Of a DNA stretch of 64,000 bases, positions 55,705 through 64,000 are shown in pieces. Under the pieces are notes generated by a model that had not been told where the DNA came from, did not search any database, and worked only from the letters and a program-made list of their open reading frames with translations. Positions within the stretch are counted from its first letter, which is position 1. Each line of letters begins with the position of its first letter. This DNA comes from Burkholderia sp. PAMC 26561 (GTDB lineage Bacteria; Pseudomonadota; Gammaproteobacteria; Burkholderiales; Burkholderiaceae), in the NCBI RefSeq assembly GCF_001557535.2, contig NZ_CP014315.1, forward strand, positions 496,001 to 560,000, in the 5' to 3' direction. The position numbers and the translations under genes were made by a program.

Positions 55705-56600
55705 TCAACTGGAAGTGGTTTCCCGCGCCATATCGATGAAAGCACGCAGCGCCGGCGACGTCCTTCGCTGGCGCGGGTAATACAACATGAAGCCCGGGTA
55801 ATACGGGCACCAGTCCTCCAGCACGGCAACCAGACGGCCTTGATCGATGAGATCGCCAACGATCGCTTCCATGGAGAACCCGATACCGATGCCATCCAGC
55901 GCGGCCTGCAATGTCCGCTCGAGCGTGCTTACCGTCACGCGGCCTTTGACATCGATCTCCAGCCGCGTGCCGTCCTTTTCGAATTCCCATTTATAAAGCC
56001 TGCCGCTTGGAAACCGGTGACGGATGCAATTGTGGTCGAGCAGATCGTTCGGATGATGCAGCGGCGGGCGTCCTTCCAGGTAATCCGGCGTTGCAATTGC
56101 AAGACCGCGCTGCGCCGGGCCGATCGGGACCGCGACCATGTCTTCGGGATGGACTCCTGAAAACGGATGCCGGCGTCGAAACCGAGGCCGACGATATCGG
56201 CGAGGCTGTCATCTTCGACAATCTCCAGGGCAATGTCCGGATAAGCCGTCAGAAAGCGCGCCATGAGCGGCGCGACCACCAGCCGCGCCGCCACGTGCGA
56301 CATGTTGAGGCGCAGCGTGCCGGTCGGCGTCGCGCGGAAGTTGTTCATTTCCTCCAAGGCGTCGCCGAGATCGTGCAGCAACGGTTGAAGACGTTCCAGC
56401 AGACGCTGACCGGCGTCGGTCAGCGCGACGCTGCGCGTGGTGCGGTTGATCAGGTTCACGCCCAGTCTTTCTTCCAGTCCGCGAATGGCGTAGCTGATCG
56501 CCGACGTGGACAGCCCCAGTTCGGCGCCGGCCTTGCGGAAGCTGCCGTGGCGCGCGACGGCAGCGAACGCGGACAAGTGCGAGAGGTTATCGGTAAGCAT
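55705..56600 (-). pseudogene. LysR-type regulator, disrupted by a one-base deletion
   Basis: The first frame (56600 down to about 56146) gives an intact HTH (LSHLSAFAAVARHGSFRKAG, then LSTSAISYAIRGLEERLGVN) and the first lobe to DAGIRFQESIP, then runs into unrelated sequence. The second frame resumes with MVAVPIGPAQRGLAIATPDY and continues to the normal C-terminus at 55705. Inserting one C near 56144-56146 restores IPEDMVAV and a 298-aa LysR of ordinary length. Divergent from a zinc alcohol dehydrogenase gene. Either a homopolymer sequencing error or recent inactivation; this is the third such regulator in the window. Confidence 0.87.
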
Positions 56601-56636
56601 TGTGCAGGATTATTCAATGATTCATGCGGAAACTCA

Positions 56637-56655
56637 AGCTTGCGCACTACAAGCT
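56637..56655. promoter_or_regulatory. Dyad between the frameshifted LysR and alcohol dehydrogenase genes
   Basis: AGCTTG-CGCACTA-CAAGCT, a perfect 6-bp inverted repeat with 7-bp spacer, 47 bp upstream of the dehydrogenase ATG and 36 bp upstream of the LysR ATG. Candidate LysR site. Confidence 0.5.
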
Positions 56656-56702
56656 GAGTGCCTATTGTGCATATACGTTCAACAAAGCCACATAAGGACA
56701 CC

Positions 56703-57755
56703 ATGTTTCAAGCCCGAGGATATGCCGTTCATAGCGCTACCACGCCGCTCGTTCCTTTCAGTTTTACGCGCCGCGATACCGGGCCGAACGACGTTCGCAT
56801 AGAAATCCTGTATGCCGGTATTTGTCATTCGGACCTGCATCAGGCGCGCAACGACTGGAGCAACTCGTTATATCCGATGGTGCCGGGACACGAAATCGTG
56901 GGACGCGTGGTCGAGGTCGGCAGCGATGTCCAGAAGTTCAAGGTCGGCGATTACGCGGGGGTGGGGTGCCTAGTCGATTCATGCCGGCAATGTTCGGCGT
57001 GCCGCGAGAACCTCGAACAGTATTGCGAGGAAGGCCCCACACCGACTTATAACGGGAAGGAACGCGGCAGCGAACAACTGACCTTCGGCGGTTATTCCGA
57101 TCAGATCGTGGTGGAAGAGCGTTTCGTCGTGAAGGTGGCTGCGAACCTCGACTTGAAAGCGGTCGCGCCGTTATTGTGCGCGGGGATCACGACCTATTCG
57201 CCGCTGCGTCACTGGAAGGTGGGGCCGGGTCAGAAAGTTGGCGTGATCGGACTTGGCGGACTCGGACATATGGGCGTCAAGTTTGCGAAGGCGCTCGGTG
57301 CGCACGTGGTCATGATTACAACTTCACCGGGTAAAGGTCAGGACGCTGCGCGTCTTGGCGCTGACGAAGTGCTGATCTCGACCGATGCCGCCCAGTTGGC
57401 TTCGCATGCCGGCAGCTTCGATTTCCTGCTCGACACCATTCCGGTTGGGCACGACCTCAACCCCTACATGGCGCTGCTCAAGCGCGACCGGACGATGGCG
57501 TTGGTCGGCGTATTGACCGACACGGAGCCGCTTGCGGGCGTGAGCGTCATTATCGGGCGCAAGTCGGTGGCGGGCTCGGCAATTGGAGGCTTGGCTGAGA
57601 CGCAGGAGATGATGGATTTCTGCGCCGAGCATGGCATTGTCAGCGACGTGGAAGTCGTGCAGATCCAGGGCGTCAACGAAGCGTATGAGCGCTTGTTGAA
57701 GAACGACGTGAAGTATCGATTCGTGATCGATATGGCTTCGCTCGCGGACGCTTGA
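56703..57755 (+). CDS. Zinc-dependent NAD(P) alcohol dehydrogenase, YahK/cinnamyl-alcohol-dehydrogenase type
   Basis: 350 aa. Catalytic zinc ligands Cys in ILYAGICHSDLHQAR and His-Glu in MVPGHEIVGRVVEVGSD; structural zinc cysteines in DSCRQCSACRENLEQYC (four Cys). Nucleotide loop GLGGLGHMGVKFAKALG. This is the CAD/YahK branch that reduces aldehydes broadly with NADPH. The ATG at 56703 gives the standard length. Divergent from the broken LysR regulator and followed by a strong rho-independent terminator. A role in aldehyde detoxification is likely (family knowledge). Confidence 0.93.
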   Translation: MFQARGYAVHSATTPLVPFSFTRRDTGPNDVRIEILYAGICHSDLHQARNDWSNSLYPMVPGHEIVGRVVEVGSDVQKFKVGDYAGVGCLVDSCRQCSACRENLEQYCEEGPTPTYNGKERGSEQLTFGGYSDQIVVEERFVVKVAANLDLKAVAPLLCAGITTYSPLRHWKVGPGQKVGVIGLGGLGHMGVKFAKALGAHVVMITTSPGKGQDAARLGADEVLISTDAAQLASHAGSFDFLLDTIPVGHDLNPYMALLKRDRTMALVGVLTDTEPLAGVSVIIGRKSVAGSAIGGLAETQEMMDFCAEHGIVSDVEVVQIQGVNEAYERLLKNDVKYRFVIDMASLADA

Positions 57756-57791
57756 ATATAAGCATGAACAGACGACCGTAGGCACGCATGC

Positions 57792-57826
57792 AAAGGCCAC
57801 GCACACGCGTGGCCTTTGTTTTTTTT
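57792..57826 (+). terminator. Rho-independent terminator of the alcohol dehydrogenase gene
   Basis: AAAGGCCACGC (57792-57802) and GCGTGGCCTTT (57807-57817) form an 11-bp perfect stem with a 4-base loop, followed by G and a run of eight or more T from 57819. It lies 37 bp past the dehydrogenase stop. Confidence 0.92.
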
Positions 57827-57879
57827 CGTTGCGCGTGATAGCTCTGCCCTTAATGCGCCCGCCCAGACCACATTCCGCC

Positions 57880-58458
57880 TTACCCCACCGGTTCCCCCAG
57901 ATTCAACATCAACCGGTTCGCCCATGCAAAAATGGCGATGGAATGAATCAGGTCGAGGATCTCATCGTCGTTCAGGCCAACGTCGCGCAGCGCCTTCAAC
58001 TGAGCCGGTTCGACCTCGCCCGGCCTGAGCGTCAAATCGATCGATGCCAGCACGATCGCCTTCTCGCGCGGCGTGGTCCCTGCGGTGACAGGATCGTTGA
58101 ACACCTGCTCGATCACATCATCGCGTTTGGCCAATTGCTCGAACCGCTGCGCATGCACCGAAGCGCAATACACGCAGCCATTGATCCGCGATACCACCGT
58201 CGACGCCAGTTCGCGTTCAGCGCGCGGCAATCCGCCGGGCGCGTACATGATCGCGTTGAACGCGGCCGAACGCTGCCGCAAAATCTCAGGCTGATGCACG
58301 AGGAACAGGTAGTAGTCGGACTCCTTCGCCTTCGGATGGCTTTCTTCGAGCACGGCAATTTGTTCGGCCGATGCATCGGCGAGTTGCACGACGTCCAGCC
58401 ACGCGTCCCATCCGAGCACGCGATTGGTAAAGCCATGTGCTTCGATCAGACGGGTCAT
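57880..58458 (-). CDS. Alkylhydroperoxidase-like (CMD-fold) protein, Avi_7169-type peroxidase-related enzyme
   Basis: 192 aa, carboxymuconolactone-decarboxylase/AhpD fold. The redox motif is complete: ELASTVVSRINGCVYCASVH, with Glu, Cys-x-x-Cys and the relay His in the AhpD pattern. Its long N-terminus (WDAWLDVVQLADASAEQIAV) is specific to a peroxidase-related subfamily that I recall being defined alongside the adjacent CMD gene and a peptide-type ABC transporter (TIGR04030-like; from memory). ATG at 58458 overlaps the upstream TGA (ATGA). Last gene of a seven-gene minus-strand operon. Confidence 0.85.
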   Translation of the reverse strand: MTRLIEAHGFTNRVLGWDAWLDVVQLADASAEQIAVLEESHPKAKESDYYLFLVHQPEILRQRSAAFNAIMYAPGGLPRAERELASTVVSRINGCVYCASVHAQRFEQLAKRDDVIEQVFNDPVTAGTTPREKAIVLASIDLTLRPGEVEPAQLKALRDVGLNDDEILDLIHSIAIFAWANRLMLNLGEPVG

Positions 58459-58964
58459 GCGGCCTCCGTGGCATTCAGCGCCTGCAGCGCGCGCAATCCG
58501 GCAGTCAGGCGAATTTGATAGGAGAGGAACGCGATCAGTTGCGCGAGCGCGACCACGGCCGGCGTCGGGATGCCCGCAGCGGGAAGGCGTTCGAGCGCGG
58601 CCTTGTCGCCCTCGATGGGCGATTCGATCAGCGTGCGCGTGAAGACCAGCATTGCATGCAGCCGCGGTTCTTGTGTGACGATGGAACCCTGCGCGATCTG
58701 GTTGATCAAGGCGCGGTCCGCATCGATTGATGCAAGCCGTTCCGCGTAATGCGCGCCCAGTGCCGAAGCATTCGATAACGTGCACGCGTACAACGCCACG
58801 AACAAGCGATCACTCAGCGATAAATCCGGCAGCGCCGGATCGAACAGCGCTTCGTAGCTGCGCTGGGTGGCATCGGCAACTTTCTCGCGTTTGTGCCTTA
58901 TGGCATGGGTCGGCGTGCCCGGCGTGAGACCCGCAATCCGGTCGACAATATCCGTATCTGTCAT
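58455..58964 (-). CDS. CMD-domain protein without the redox cysteines (Avi_7170-type)
   Basis: 169 aa. CMD-like helical fold (SLSDRLFVALYACTLSNASA, LGAHYAERLASIDADRALIN, IPTPAVVALAQLIAFLSYQI). The Cys-x-x-Cys of AhpD is replaced; only a lone Cys remains in ALYACTLS with His nearby in GAHYAER. It fits a subfamily (TIGR04029-like, from memory) always paired with the Avi_7169-type peroxidase-related gene next to it. ATGA overlaps at both ends (58961-58964 and 58455-58458) show tight translational coupling. Possibly the non-catalytic subunit of a heteromeric complex (inference). Confidence 0.8.
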   Translation of the reverse strand: MTDTDIVDRIAGLTPGTPTHAIRHKREKVADATQRSYEALFDPALPDLSLSDRLFVALYACTLSNASALGAHYAERLASIDADRALINQIAQGSIVTQEPRLHAMLVFTRTLIESPIEGDKAALERLPAAGIPTPAVVALAQLIAFLSYQIRLTAGLRALQALNATEAA

Positions 58965-60268
58965 GCTTGCTCCTTTGCGCGAGTGCTTGTAGCAGCGTTG
59001 AGGAAATTCAGGACCGCGCGCCACGATGCTTCATCGGCGTGCGCGTTTGCTGCGGGCCGGCCACCGCCCGTGCTGATGCGTCCCGACACGGGATGCGCAT
59101 ACACGAGTTGGGTGGTCGGTACGTAAGGGAATACGATGGCGTGGCCGGCTTCATCGAAGTCGAGATGGTTGACCGGGTACGCATGCTTCTGCTGCTCCAG
59201 CGTGTCGACGACCATGCGCGAATAGTCGGACGATGGCCATGATCCGTCGTCAGCGGCGGAAAGCAGAAGCACGGGTCCATCGATCTGTTCCACGCGAATC
59301 CGCGCGCGTTCCACCGCTTCCTGATCGCGCAAGGCGGTGCGAATGGCGCGTTCATGGCGGTGCGGCGGCGGTCCGTCATCGAAAGGCTTCCAGCTTGCCG
59401 TGCGATTGTTTTCCCATAGATGCGGCAGCGGCTTGCCGTCGATCAACCACGCCGGGCCTTCGCGGCCCGTTGCGGGATCCGCGGCGTTTTGCGCGCTGTG
59501 GACCACCGCGCCAGGCACATAACCGATCACCGCCTTGATCCGGTCTGGATAAGTCGCACCGAGCAACAACGCAAGTTCGCCGCCGCGCGATTGTCCGCTG
59601 ACTGCAATGAAGCCATGTGCGGGCTGCAACTCGCGGCTGATCCAGTCGAGCGCGCGGCGGAAATATTCGAGCGGCGTGTTCGAGATGTAATCGGACAGTC
59701 CCGGCGTCTTGAAGTAGCCAAGCGCAAGAGCGGCATATCCACGCGATGCATACAGCGCACCGCGCGGCTCATTGACGCCGCCGCCCGAGCCATTCAGCAC
59801 GAGCACGACCGGATGCGGTCCCGGCGTTGCTGGAACGAACAGAGTCCCAACGCAACCGTCCTCGCGCATCTCGCGTCGTTGAACGCCCGGTGCCATCAGG
59901 CGTTGTGTCAACACGGCTTCGTCCAGGCACTTTCCATCGGCGTCGAAAACTTCGACGCGCGTGGTCAGCGCGTCGCTTACATCCGCCGGGAACACCTCCC
60001 GCTTGCCGGTTTCAACGGGCGTTTGCGACCAGATCAGTCCCATCGGCGATACATCGCTGTAATCGCCTTCAACAGGTGCATCGCGCGAAAGGTCGATAAC
60101 ACCATCCGCGTCCGCGCGATATACCGCGCGGCTCGTCCAGATCACGCCATCGCCGCGCGCAGTGTGCGTGCGCAACCCGATCAACGTGTCCGCTTGCAAA
60201 CCGCCAACCAGGATGCGGCGCGGGACGTCGATCAGGTCATCGGCCGGAGTGATCGTGATGTATGTCAT
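58961..60268 (-). CDS. BAAT-like acyl-CoA thioester hydrolase / alpha-beta hydrolase
   Basis: 435 aa. N-terminal immunoglobulin-like acyl-CoA thioesterase domain (about residues 1-135: DVPRRILVGGLQADTLIGLR, GLIWSQTPVE), then an alpha/beta hydrolase: PHPVVLVLNGSGGGVNEPRG (oxyanion hole), nucleophile GFIAVSGQSRGGELALLLGA (Ser in GQSRG), Asp in LLLSAADDGSWPS and His in LDFDEAGHAIVFPY. Bacterial BAAT relatives use Ser where the mammalian enzyme uses Cys. Overlaps the CMD gene by 4 bp and starts 8 bp after the binding-protein stop, so it belongs to the ABC/CMD cassette. Substrate unknown; a thioester, amide or ester is expected. Confidence 0.87.
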   Translation of the reverse strand: MTYITITPADDLIDVPRRILVGGLQADTLIGLRTHTARGDGVIWTSRAVYRADADGVIDLSRDAPVEGDYSDVSPMGLIWSQTPVETGKREVFPADVSDALTTRVEVFDADGKCLDEAVLTQRLMAPGVQRREMREDGCVGTLFVPATPGPHPVVLVLNGSGGGVNEPRGALYASRGYAALALGYFKTPGLSDYISNTPLEYFRRALDWISRELQPAHGFIAVSGQSRGGELALLLGATYPDRIKAVIGYVPGAVVHSAQNAADPATGREGPAWLIDGKPLPHLWENNRTASWKPFDDGPPPHRHERAIRTALRDQEAVERARIRVEQIDGPVLLLSAADDGSWPSSDYSRMVVDTLEQQKHAYPVNHLDFDEAGHAIVFPYVPTTQLVYAHPVSGRISTGGGRPAANAHADEASWRAVLNFLNAATSTRAKEQA

Positions 60269-60275
60269 GCCGGCC

Positions 60276-61853
60276 TCAATTGCCGATGCGCGTGACCATC
60301 ATCGCGGTTGTCCGGTCGCTGACGGCCGGGGTCACCTTCAGCCCCTTCTTCGCGGCCCAGATGTTTTGATAATGGAAAAGCGGAATGATGCCCACGTCGT
60401 CGCTCACCACCTTCACCGATCCGCGCAGGATCGCTTCGCGCTTGGCGGCGTCGAACTCGGCGGTCGCGGCATCGAGCGCGTGATCGACGGCGGGACTGCT
60501 ATAGCGGCCCCAGTTCGATGAACCAATGCCCTTCTTTGCATCGACGGTGCCGAGGATGTTGACGAGCGCGTAGCTCGCTTCGCCCGTGCCGTTACCCCAC
60601 GCGATCATGCTCATCGCGAACTCGTTTTTATTCGCCCGGCTCGCGTAAACCGCCCATGGCATGACCTCGACCTTCGTCTTCACGCCAATGCGCGTCCAGA
60701 ATTGCGCGACGGCCTGCGCCGTTTCAGGTGCTTGCGGATAACGGTCGTTCGGCACGCTGAGCGTCAACTGGAAACCATCGGGGAAACCCGCTTCGGCAAG
60801 CAATTTCTTCGCCTGGGCCGGATCGTTCGGGATGTCCTTGACATCAGGGTTATAACCAAAGGTCTTCGCCGGCATCCATTGGTTCGCGACCGTCGCCGCA
60901 CCTTGCAGGATGCGGTCGGTGATCGCGGGACGATTGATCGCAAGGGACAACGCGCGGCGCACGCGTACATCGAGGAGCGGGTTTTTCGGCAGGGCCTTGC
61001 CGGCGTTATCGGTGATATAGGGGCTCGGTCCTTCGCGGAAACTCGGTTGCAGCAACAGGACGCGCAGGCCCGGATACGCGTAGACGGAAACCTTCGGCGA
61101 TTGCTTCAGGCGCGGCAAATCGGAGACAGAGACTTTGTCGATCATGTCGACATCGCCCGACAACAGCGCCGCCGTCCGGGCCGCCGCGTTGCTGACGTAG
61201 CGATAGTTCACCGTGTCCCAGAGCGGCTTCGCGCCCCAGTATGCGTCGTTGCGTTTCATCACTACGCGGTCCCCGGGCGTGTATGAGACGAACTTGTAGG
61301 GTCCCGATCCGACCATCGCGCGGCCGGCGTTGTAGTCTTCACTCGATGACTTCTCGCCCACATGCTTGCTGACGATATGCACGGATGTCAGGTTCAGCGG
61401 CAGGTCGGGCGTCGGCGTGCTCGTCTTGATGACGAGCGTGTACGGATCAGGCGCGGTCACTGACGCGACGGTGCGCAGATAACCCGCAAAGGTCGCAATG
61501 GTGCCCGGCACATTGCGCGCGCGCTGGTAGGAGTAGATGACGTCATCAGCGGTGAACGGCGTACCGTCCTGCCACTTCACATCATGGCGCAGCTTGAATT
61601 CCCAGGTATCGTTACCCGTCGCTTTCCAGCTCGTGGCGAGTCCGGGTGCGAGCACGTTGTCGTGGTTTTCGACCAGCAAGTCCCAGAAGTGCAGATCAAC
61701 GGAACGGTCGCCCGCGTAGTTGTTCAACTGCGGATCGAGCGATGACAACGGATCGGCGAACGCAATGTTGAGCGTCTGCGCGGATGTGGCCGAACTGAAC
61801 AACGCCGCGCCGGCGAGGGTTACGCTCAGCGTGGAAAGGATCAGGCGATTCAC
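60276..61853 (-). CDS. Peptide/nickel-type ABC substrate-binding protein (SBP_bac_5)
   Basis: 525 aa periplasmic binding protein. The start is a GTG at 61853 with an AAAGGA site; no ATG gives a proper signal peptide. Signal: LILSTLSVTLAGAALFSSAT ending near TSA. Mature: LNIAFADPLSSLDPQLNNYA, WEFKLRHDVKWQDGTPFTAD (the family 5 signature) and NRPAITDRILQGAATVANQW. It fits the KPN_01854-type SBP subfamily, which I recall being linked to the two CMD-fold families found downstream here (from memory). Ligand unknown. Confidence 0.88.
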   Translation of the reverse strand: MNRLILSTLSVTLAGAALFSSATSAQTLNIAFADPLSSLDPQLNNYAGDRSVDLHFWDLLVENHDNVLAPGLATSWKATGNDTWEFKLRHDVKWQDGTPFTADDVIYSYQRARNVPGTIATFAGYLRTVASVTAPDPYTLVIKTSTPTPDLPLNLTSVHIVSKHVGEKSSSEDYNAGRAMVGSGPYKFVSYTPGDRVVMKRNDAYWGAKPLWDTVNYRYVSNAAARTAALLSGDVDMIDKVSVSDLPRLKQSPKVSVYAYPGLRVLLLQPSFREGPSPYITDNAGKALPKNPLLDVRVRRALSLAINRPAITDRILQGAATVANQWMPAKTFGYNPDVKDIPNDPAQAKKLLAEAGFPDGFQLTLSVPNDRYPQAPETAQAVAQFWTRIGVKTKVEVMPWAVYASRANKNEFAMSMIAWGNGTGEASYALVNILGTVDAKKGIGSSNWGRYSSPAVDHALDAATAEFDAAKREAILRGSVKVVSDDVGIIPLFHYQNIWAAKKGLKVTPAVSDRTTAMMVTRIGN

Positions 61854-61894
61854 GATGCAATTCCTTTTCTTGAAGTATGTTCTGGATTGAAGAA

Positions 61895-62886
61895 TCATTG
61901 AGCGTCGTTCAGGTGACAGGCGCTGACGTGTTCGATGGCAATGCCGCGCAAGGTCGGGACTTCGGTCTTGCAGCGCGGCATTGCGTGCGGACATCGCGGA
62001 TGGAAATGGCAACCGGATGGCGGCGCGAGCGGACTCGGCATTTCGCCGCGAATGGCGGTGAAGTGCTTCTTGCGCACATCGATACGAGGAATTTCCGCAA
62101 GCAAGGTTTGCGTGTACGGATGGTTCGGACGCCGGAATATCTCTTCAACAGGCGCGCTTTCCACCACGCGACCGAGATACATGATCACCACGCGATCGGA
62201 TAATTGTTCGACCACGCCAAGATCGTGGCTGATGAACAAATACGTGAGGTTTAACTGCTCGCGCAGGTCCATGAAGAGATTCAGGATCTGCGCTTGTATT
62301 GATACATCCAGCGCGGCTACGGCTTCGTCGCAGACGAGCATCGACGGATTGACGGCAAGCGCCCGCGCGATACCAATGCGCTGCCGCTGACCGCCGCTGA
62401 ATTCATGCGGGTATCTGTCTGCCAGTGACGGATCGAGCCCCGCGCTTTTCAGTTGCGCAGCCACGTATGCGTCGAGATCGGCGCGTTGGACCATGCCGTG
62501 AATCAGCGGTGCTTCACCGACGATATCGCGCACCCGCCGCCTCGGATTCAGGCTCGAATACGGGTCCTGGAAAATCATCTGGATCGCAAGCCTGGCGGCA
62601 CGCAATGCGTCGGGTGACATGGATTCGCGGTCGTGGCCGTCGACCATCACATCGCCTTCCGTCGGCGCGATGAGGCCCGAGACGATCCGGCCGAGCGTCG
62701 ATTTTCCGCAGCCCGATTCGCCGACAAGACCGACTACTTCGCCGGGCTGTATTGCGAGATCGACGTGATCGACTGCACGCGTGATTGCATGCGGCGCGAG
62801 GAGTTTGCGTTCACGCAGCCAGCGCGCTGCAGTGTTGTCGTCGCGTTCGCCAAAGCGCTGGCTGACACCGCGCAGCTCGATGAGGC

Positions 62887-62890
<4 letters not shown>
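61895..62890 (-). CDS. Oligopeptide-type ABC transporter ATP-binding protein (OppF/DppF-like)
   Basis: 331 aa. Walker A GLVGESGCGKSTLGR, signature HEFSGGQRQRIGIARAL, Walker B MLVCDEAVAALDVS, H-loop TYLFISHDLGV, and the C-terminal OppF-type iron-sulfur-like Cys region HPRCPHAMPRCKTEVPTL, in that order. Overlaps the preceding ATPase gene by 4 bp. With the binding protein, second ATPase and permeases beyond the right edge it makes a complete importer. Confidence 0.93.
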
Positions 62891-63920
<1,030 letters not shown>

Positions 63921-63924
<4 letters not shown>

Positions 63925-64000
63925 TTCACGAACCTCGGATTGAGCAATTCGCGCAGACGGTCGCCGACCATGTTTATCGATACGAGGATGGCGAGCAGCG
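63921..64000 (-). CDS. Peptide-type ABC permease (DppC-like), only the C-terminal end in window
   Basis: The last 26 codons of a gene entering from beyond the right edge: LLAILVSINMVGDRLRELLN followed by PRFVK and TGA at 63921-63923. The pattern (hydrophobic helix, then GDxLRxxLNPR) is the typical end of DppC/OppC permeases. It overlaps the ATPase gene by 4 bp. Confidence 0.85.

Overview
The window is GC-rich chromosomal or megaplasmid DNA that reads like Burkholderiaceae, most likely Paraburkholderia, Caballeronia or Burkholderia. This rests on an H-NS-type protein of the Burkholderia style, an MctP/DUF3311 carboxylate permease pair, an NAD-dependent formate dehydrogenase very close to the Pseudomonas sp. 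101 enzyme, and an unusually high density of LysR-type regulators: ten in 64 kb, two of them frameshifted. I saw no rRNA, tRNA, CRISPR array, transposase or prophage gene. The gene content is accessory and metabolic: many small regulator-plus-target units, typical of a secondary replicon or a catabolic region.

Layout. 1-12 kb: truncated HlyD/EmrA-type adaptor facing a CecR-like TetR regulator; M20 amidohydrolase plus MHS-family symporter facing a LysR; LysR facing a nitronate monooxygenase; a frameshifted MocR regulator facing an EamA exporter; a quinone oxidoreductase-like gene facing a LysR. 12-16 kb: H-NS-like protein, MarR with a small membrane protein, a nitroreductase coupled to a degenerate phosphopantetheinyl transferase (PPTase), a Fur-box promoter and an intact PPTase, then free-methionine-sulfoxide reductase. 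16-25 kb: nickel/cobalt permease, L-fuconate dehydratase behind a 15-bp tandem repeat, an ECF sigma / small membrane protein / ferredoxin operon, two SDR-type enzymes with a LysR, a lipoprotein, an O-antigen ligase remnant and CtaG.

25-33.5 kb: the carboxylate permease MctP with DUF3311, opposed to a cache-domain histidine kinase and NarL-type response regulator, with two copies of a CGTA-N4-TACG site in the shared promoter; then an M24 peptidase-like protein, a LysR, formate dehydrogenase and an HPP-family membrane protein. 33.5-42 kb: class II aldolase, a frameshifted LysR, an EamA exporter, and a LysR facing a polar amino-acid ABC set (binding protein and two permeases, no ATPase) followed by an agmatinase-family ureohydrolase and RidA. 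42-47.5 kb: MFS exporter, siderophore-interacting protein plus a YqjI-like PadR regulator with a perfect 24-bp palindrome, an orphan binding protein and a second class II aldolase. 47.5-57.8 kb: a three-domain PNPOx-like/FNR/ferredoxin fusion with a GST, LysR, cysteine hydrolase, DUF1090 protein, a leucine-rich-repeat protein kinase, LysR/NmrA, and a frameshifted LysR facing a zinc alcohol dehydrogenase. 57.8-64 kb: a tightly overlapped operon of peptide-type ABC transporter, BAAT-like hydrolase and two carboxymuconolactone-decarboxylase-fold proteins, running off the right edge.

Most units follow the same logic: one regulator, a divergent target gene, and a dyad in the space between. Candidate operators could be pinned for many of them. 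The least ordinary items are the catalytically dead PPTase coupled to a nitroreductase beside a Fur box, the ABC/CMD/BAAT catabolic cassette of unknown substrate, the ATPase-less ABC/ureohydrolase/RidA operon, the formate dehydrogenase/HPP pair, the ECF operon with no recognisable anti-sigma factor, and three regulators each broken by a single-base indel.
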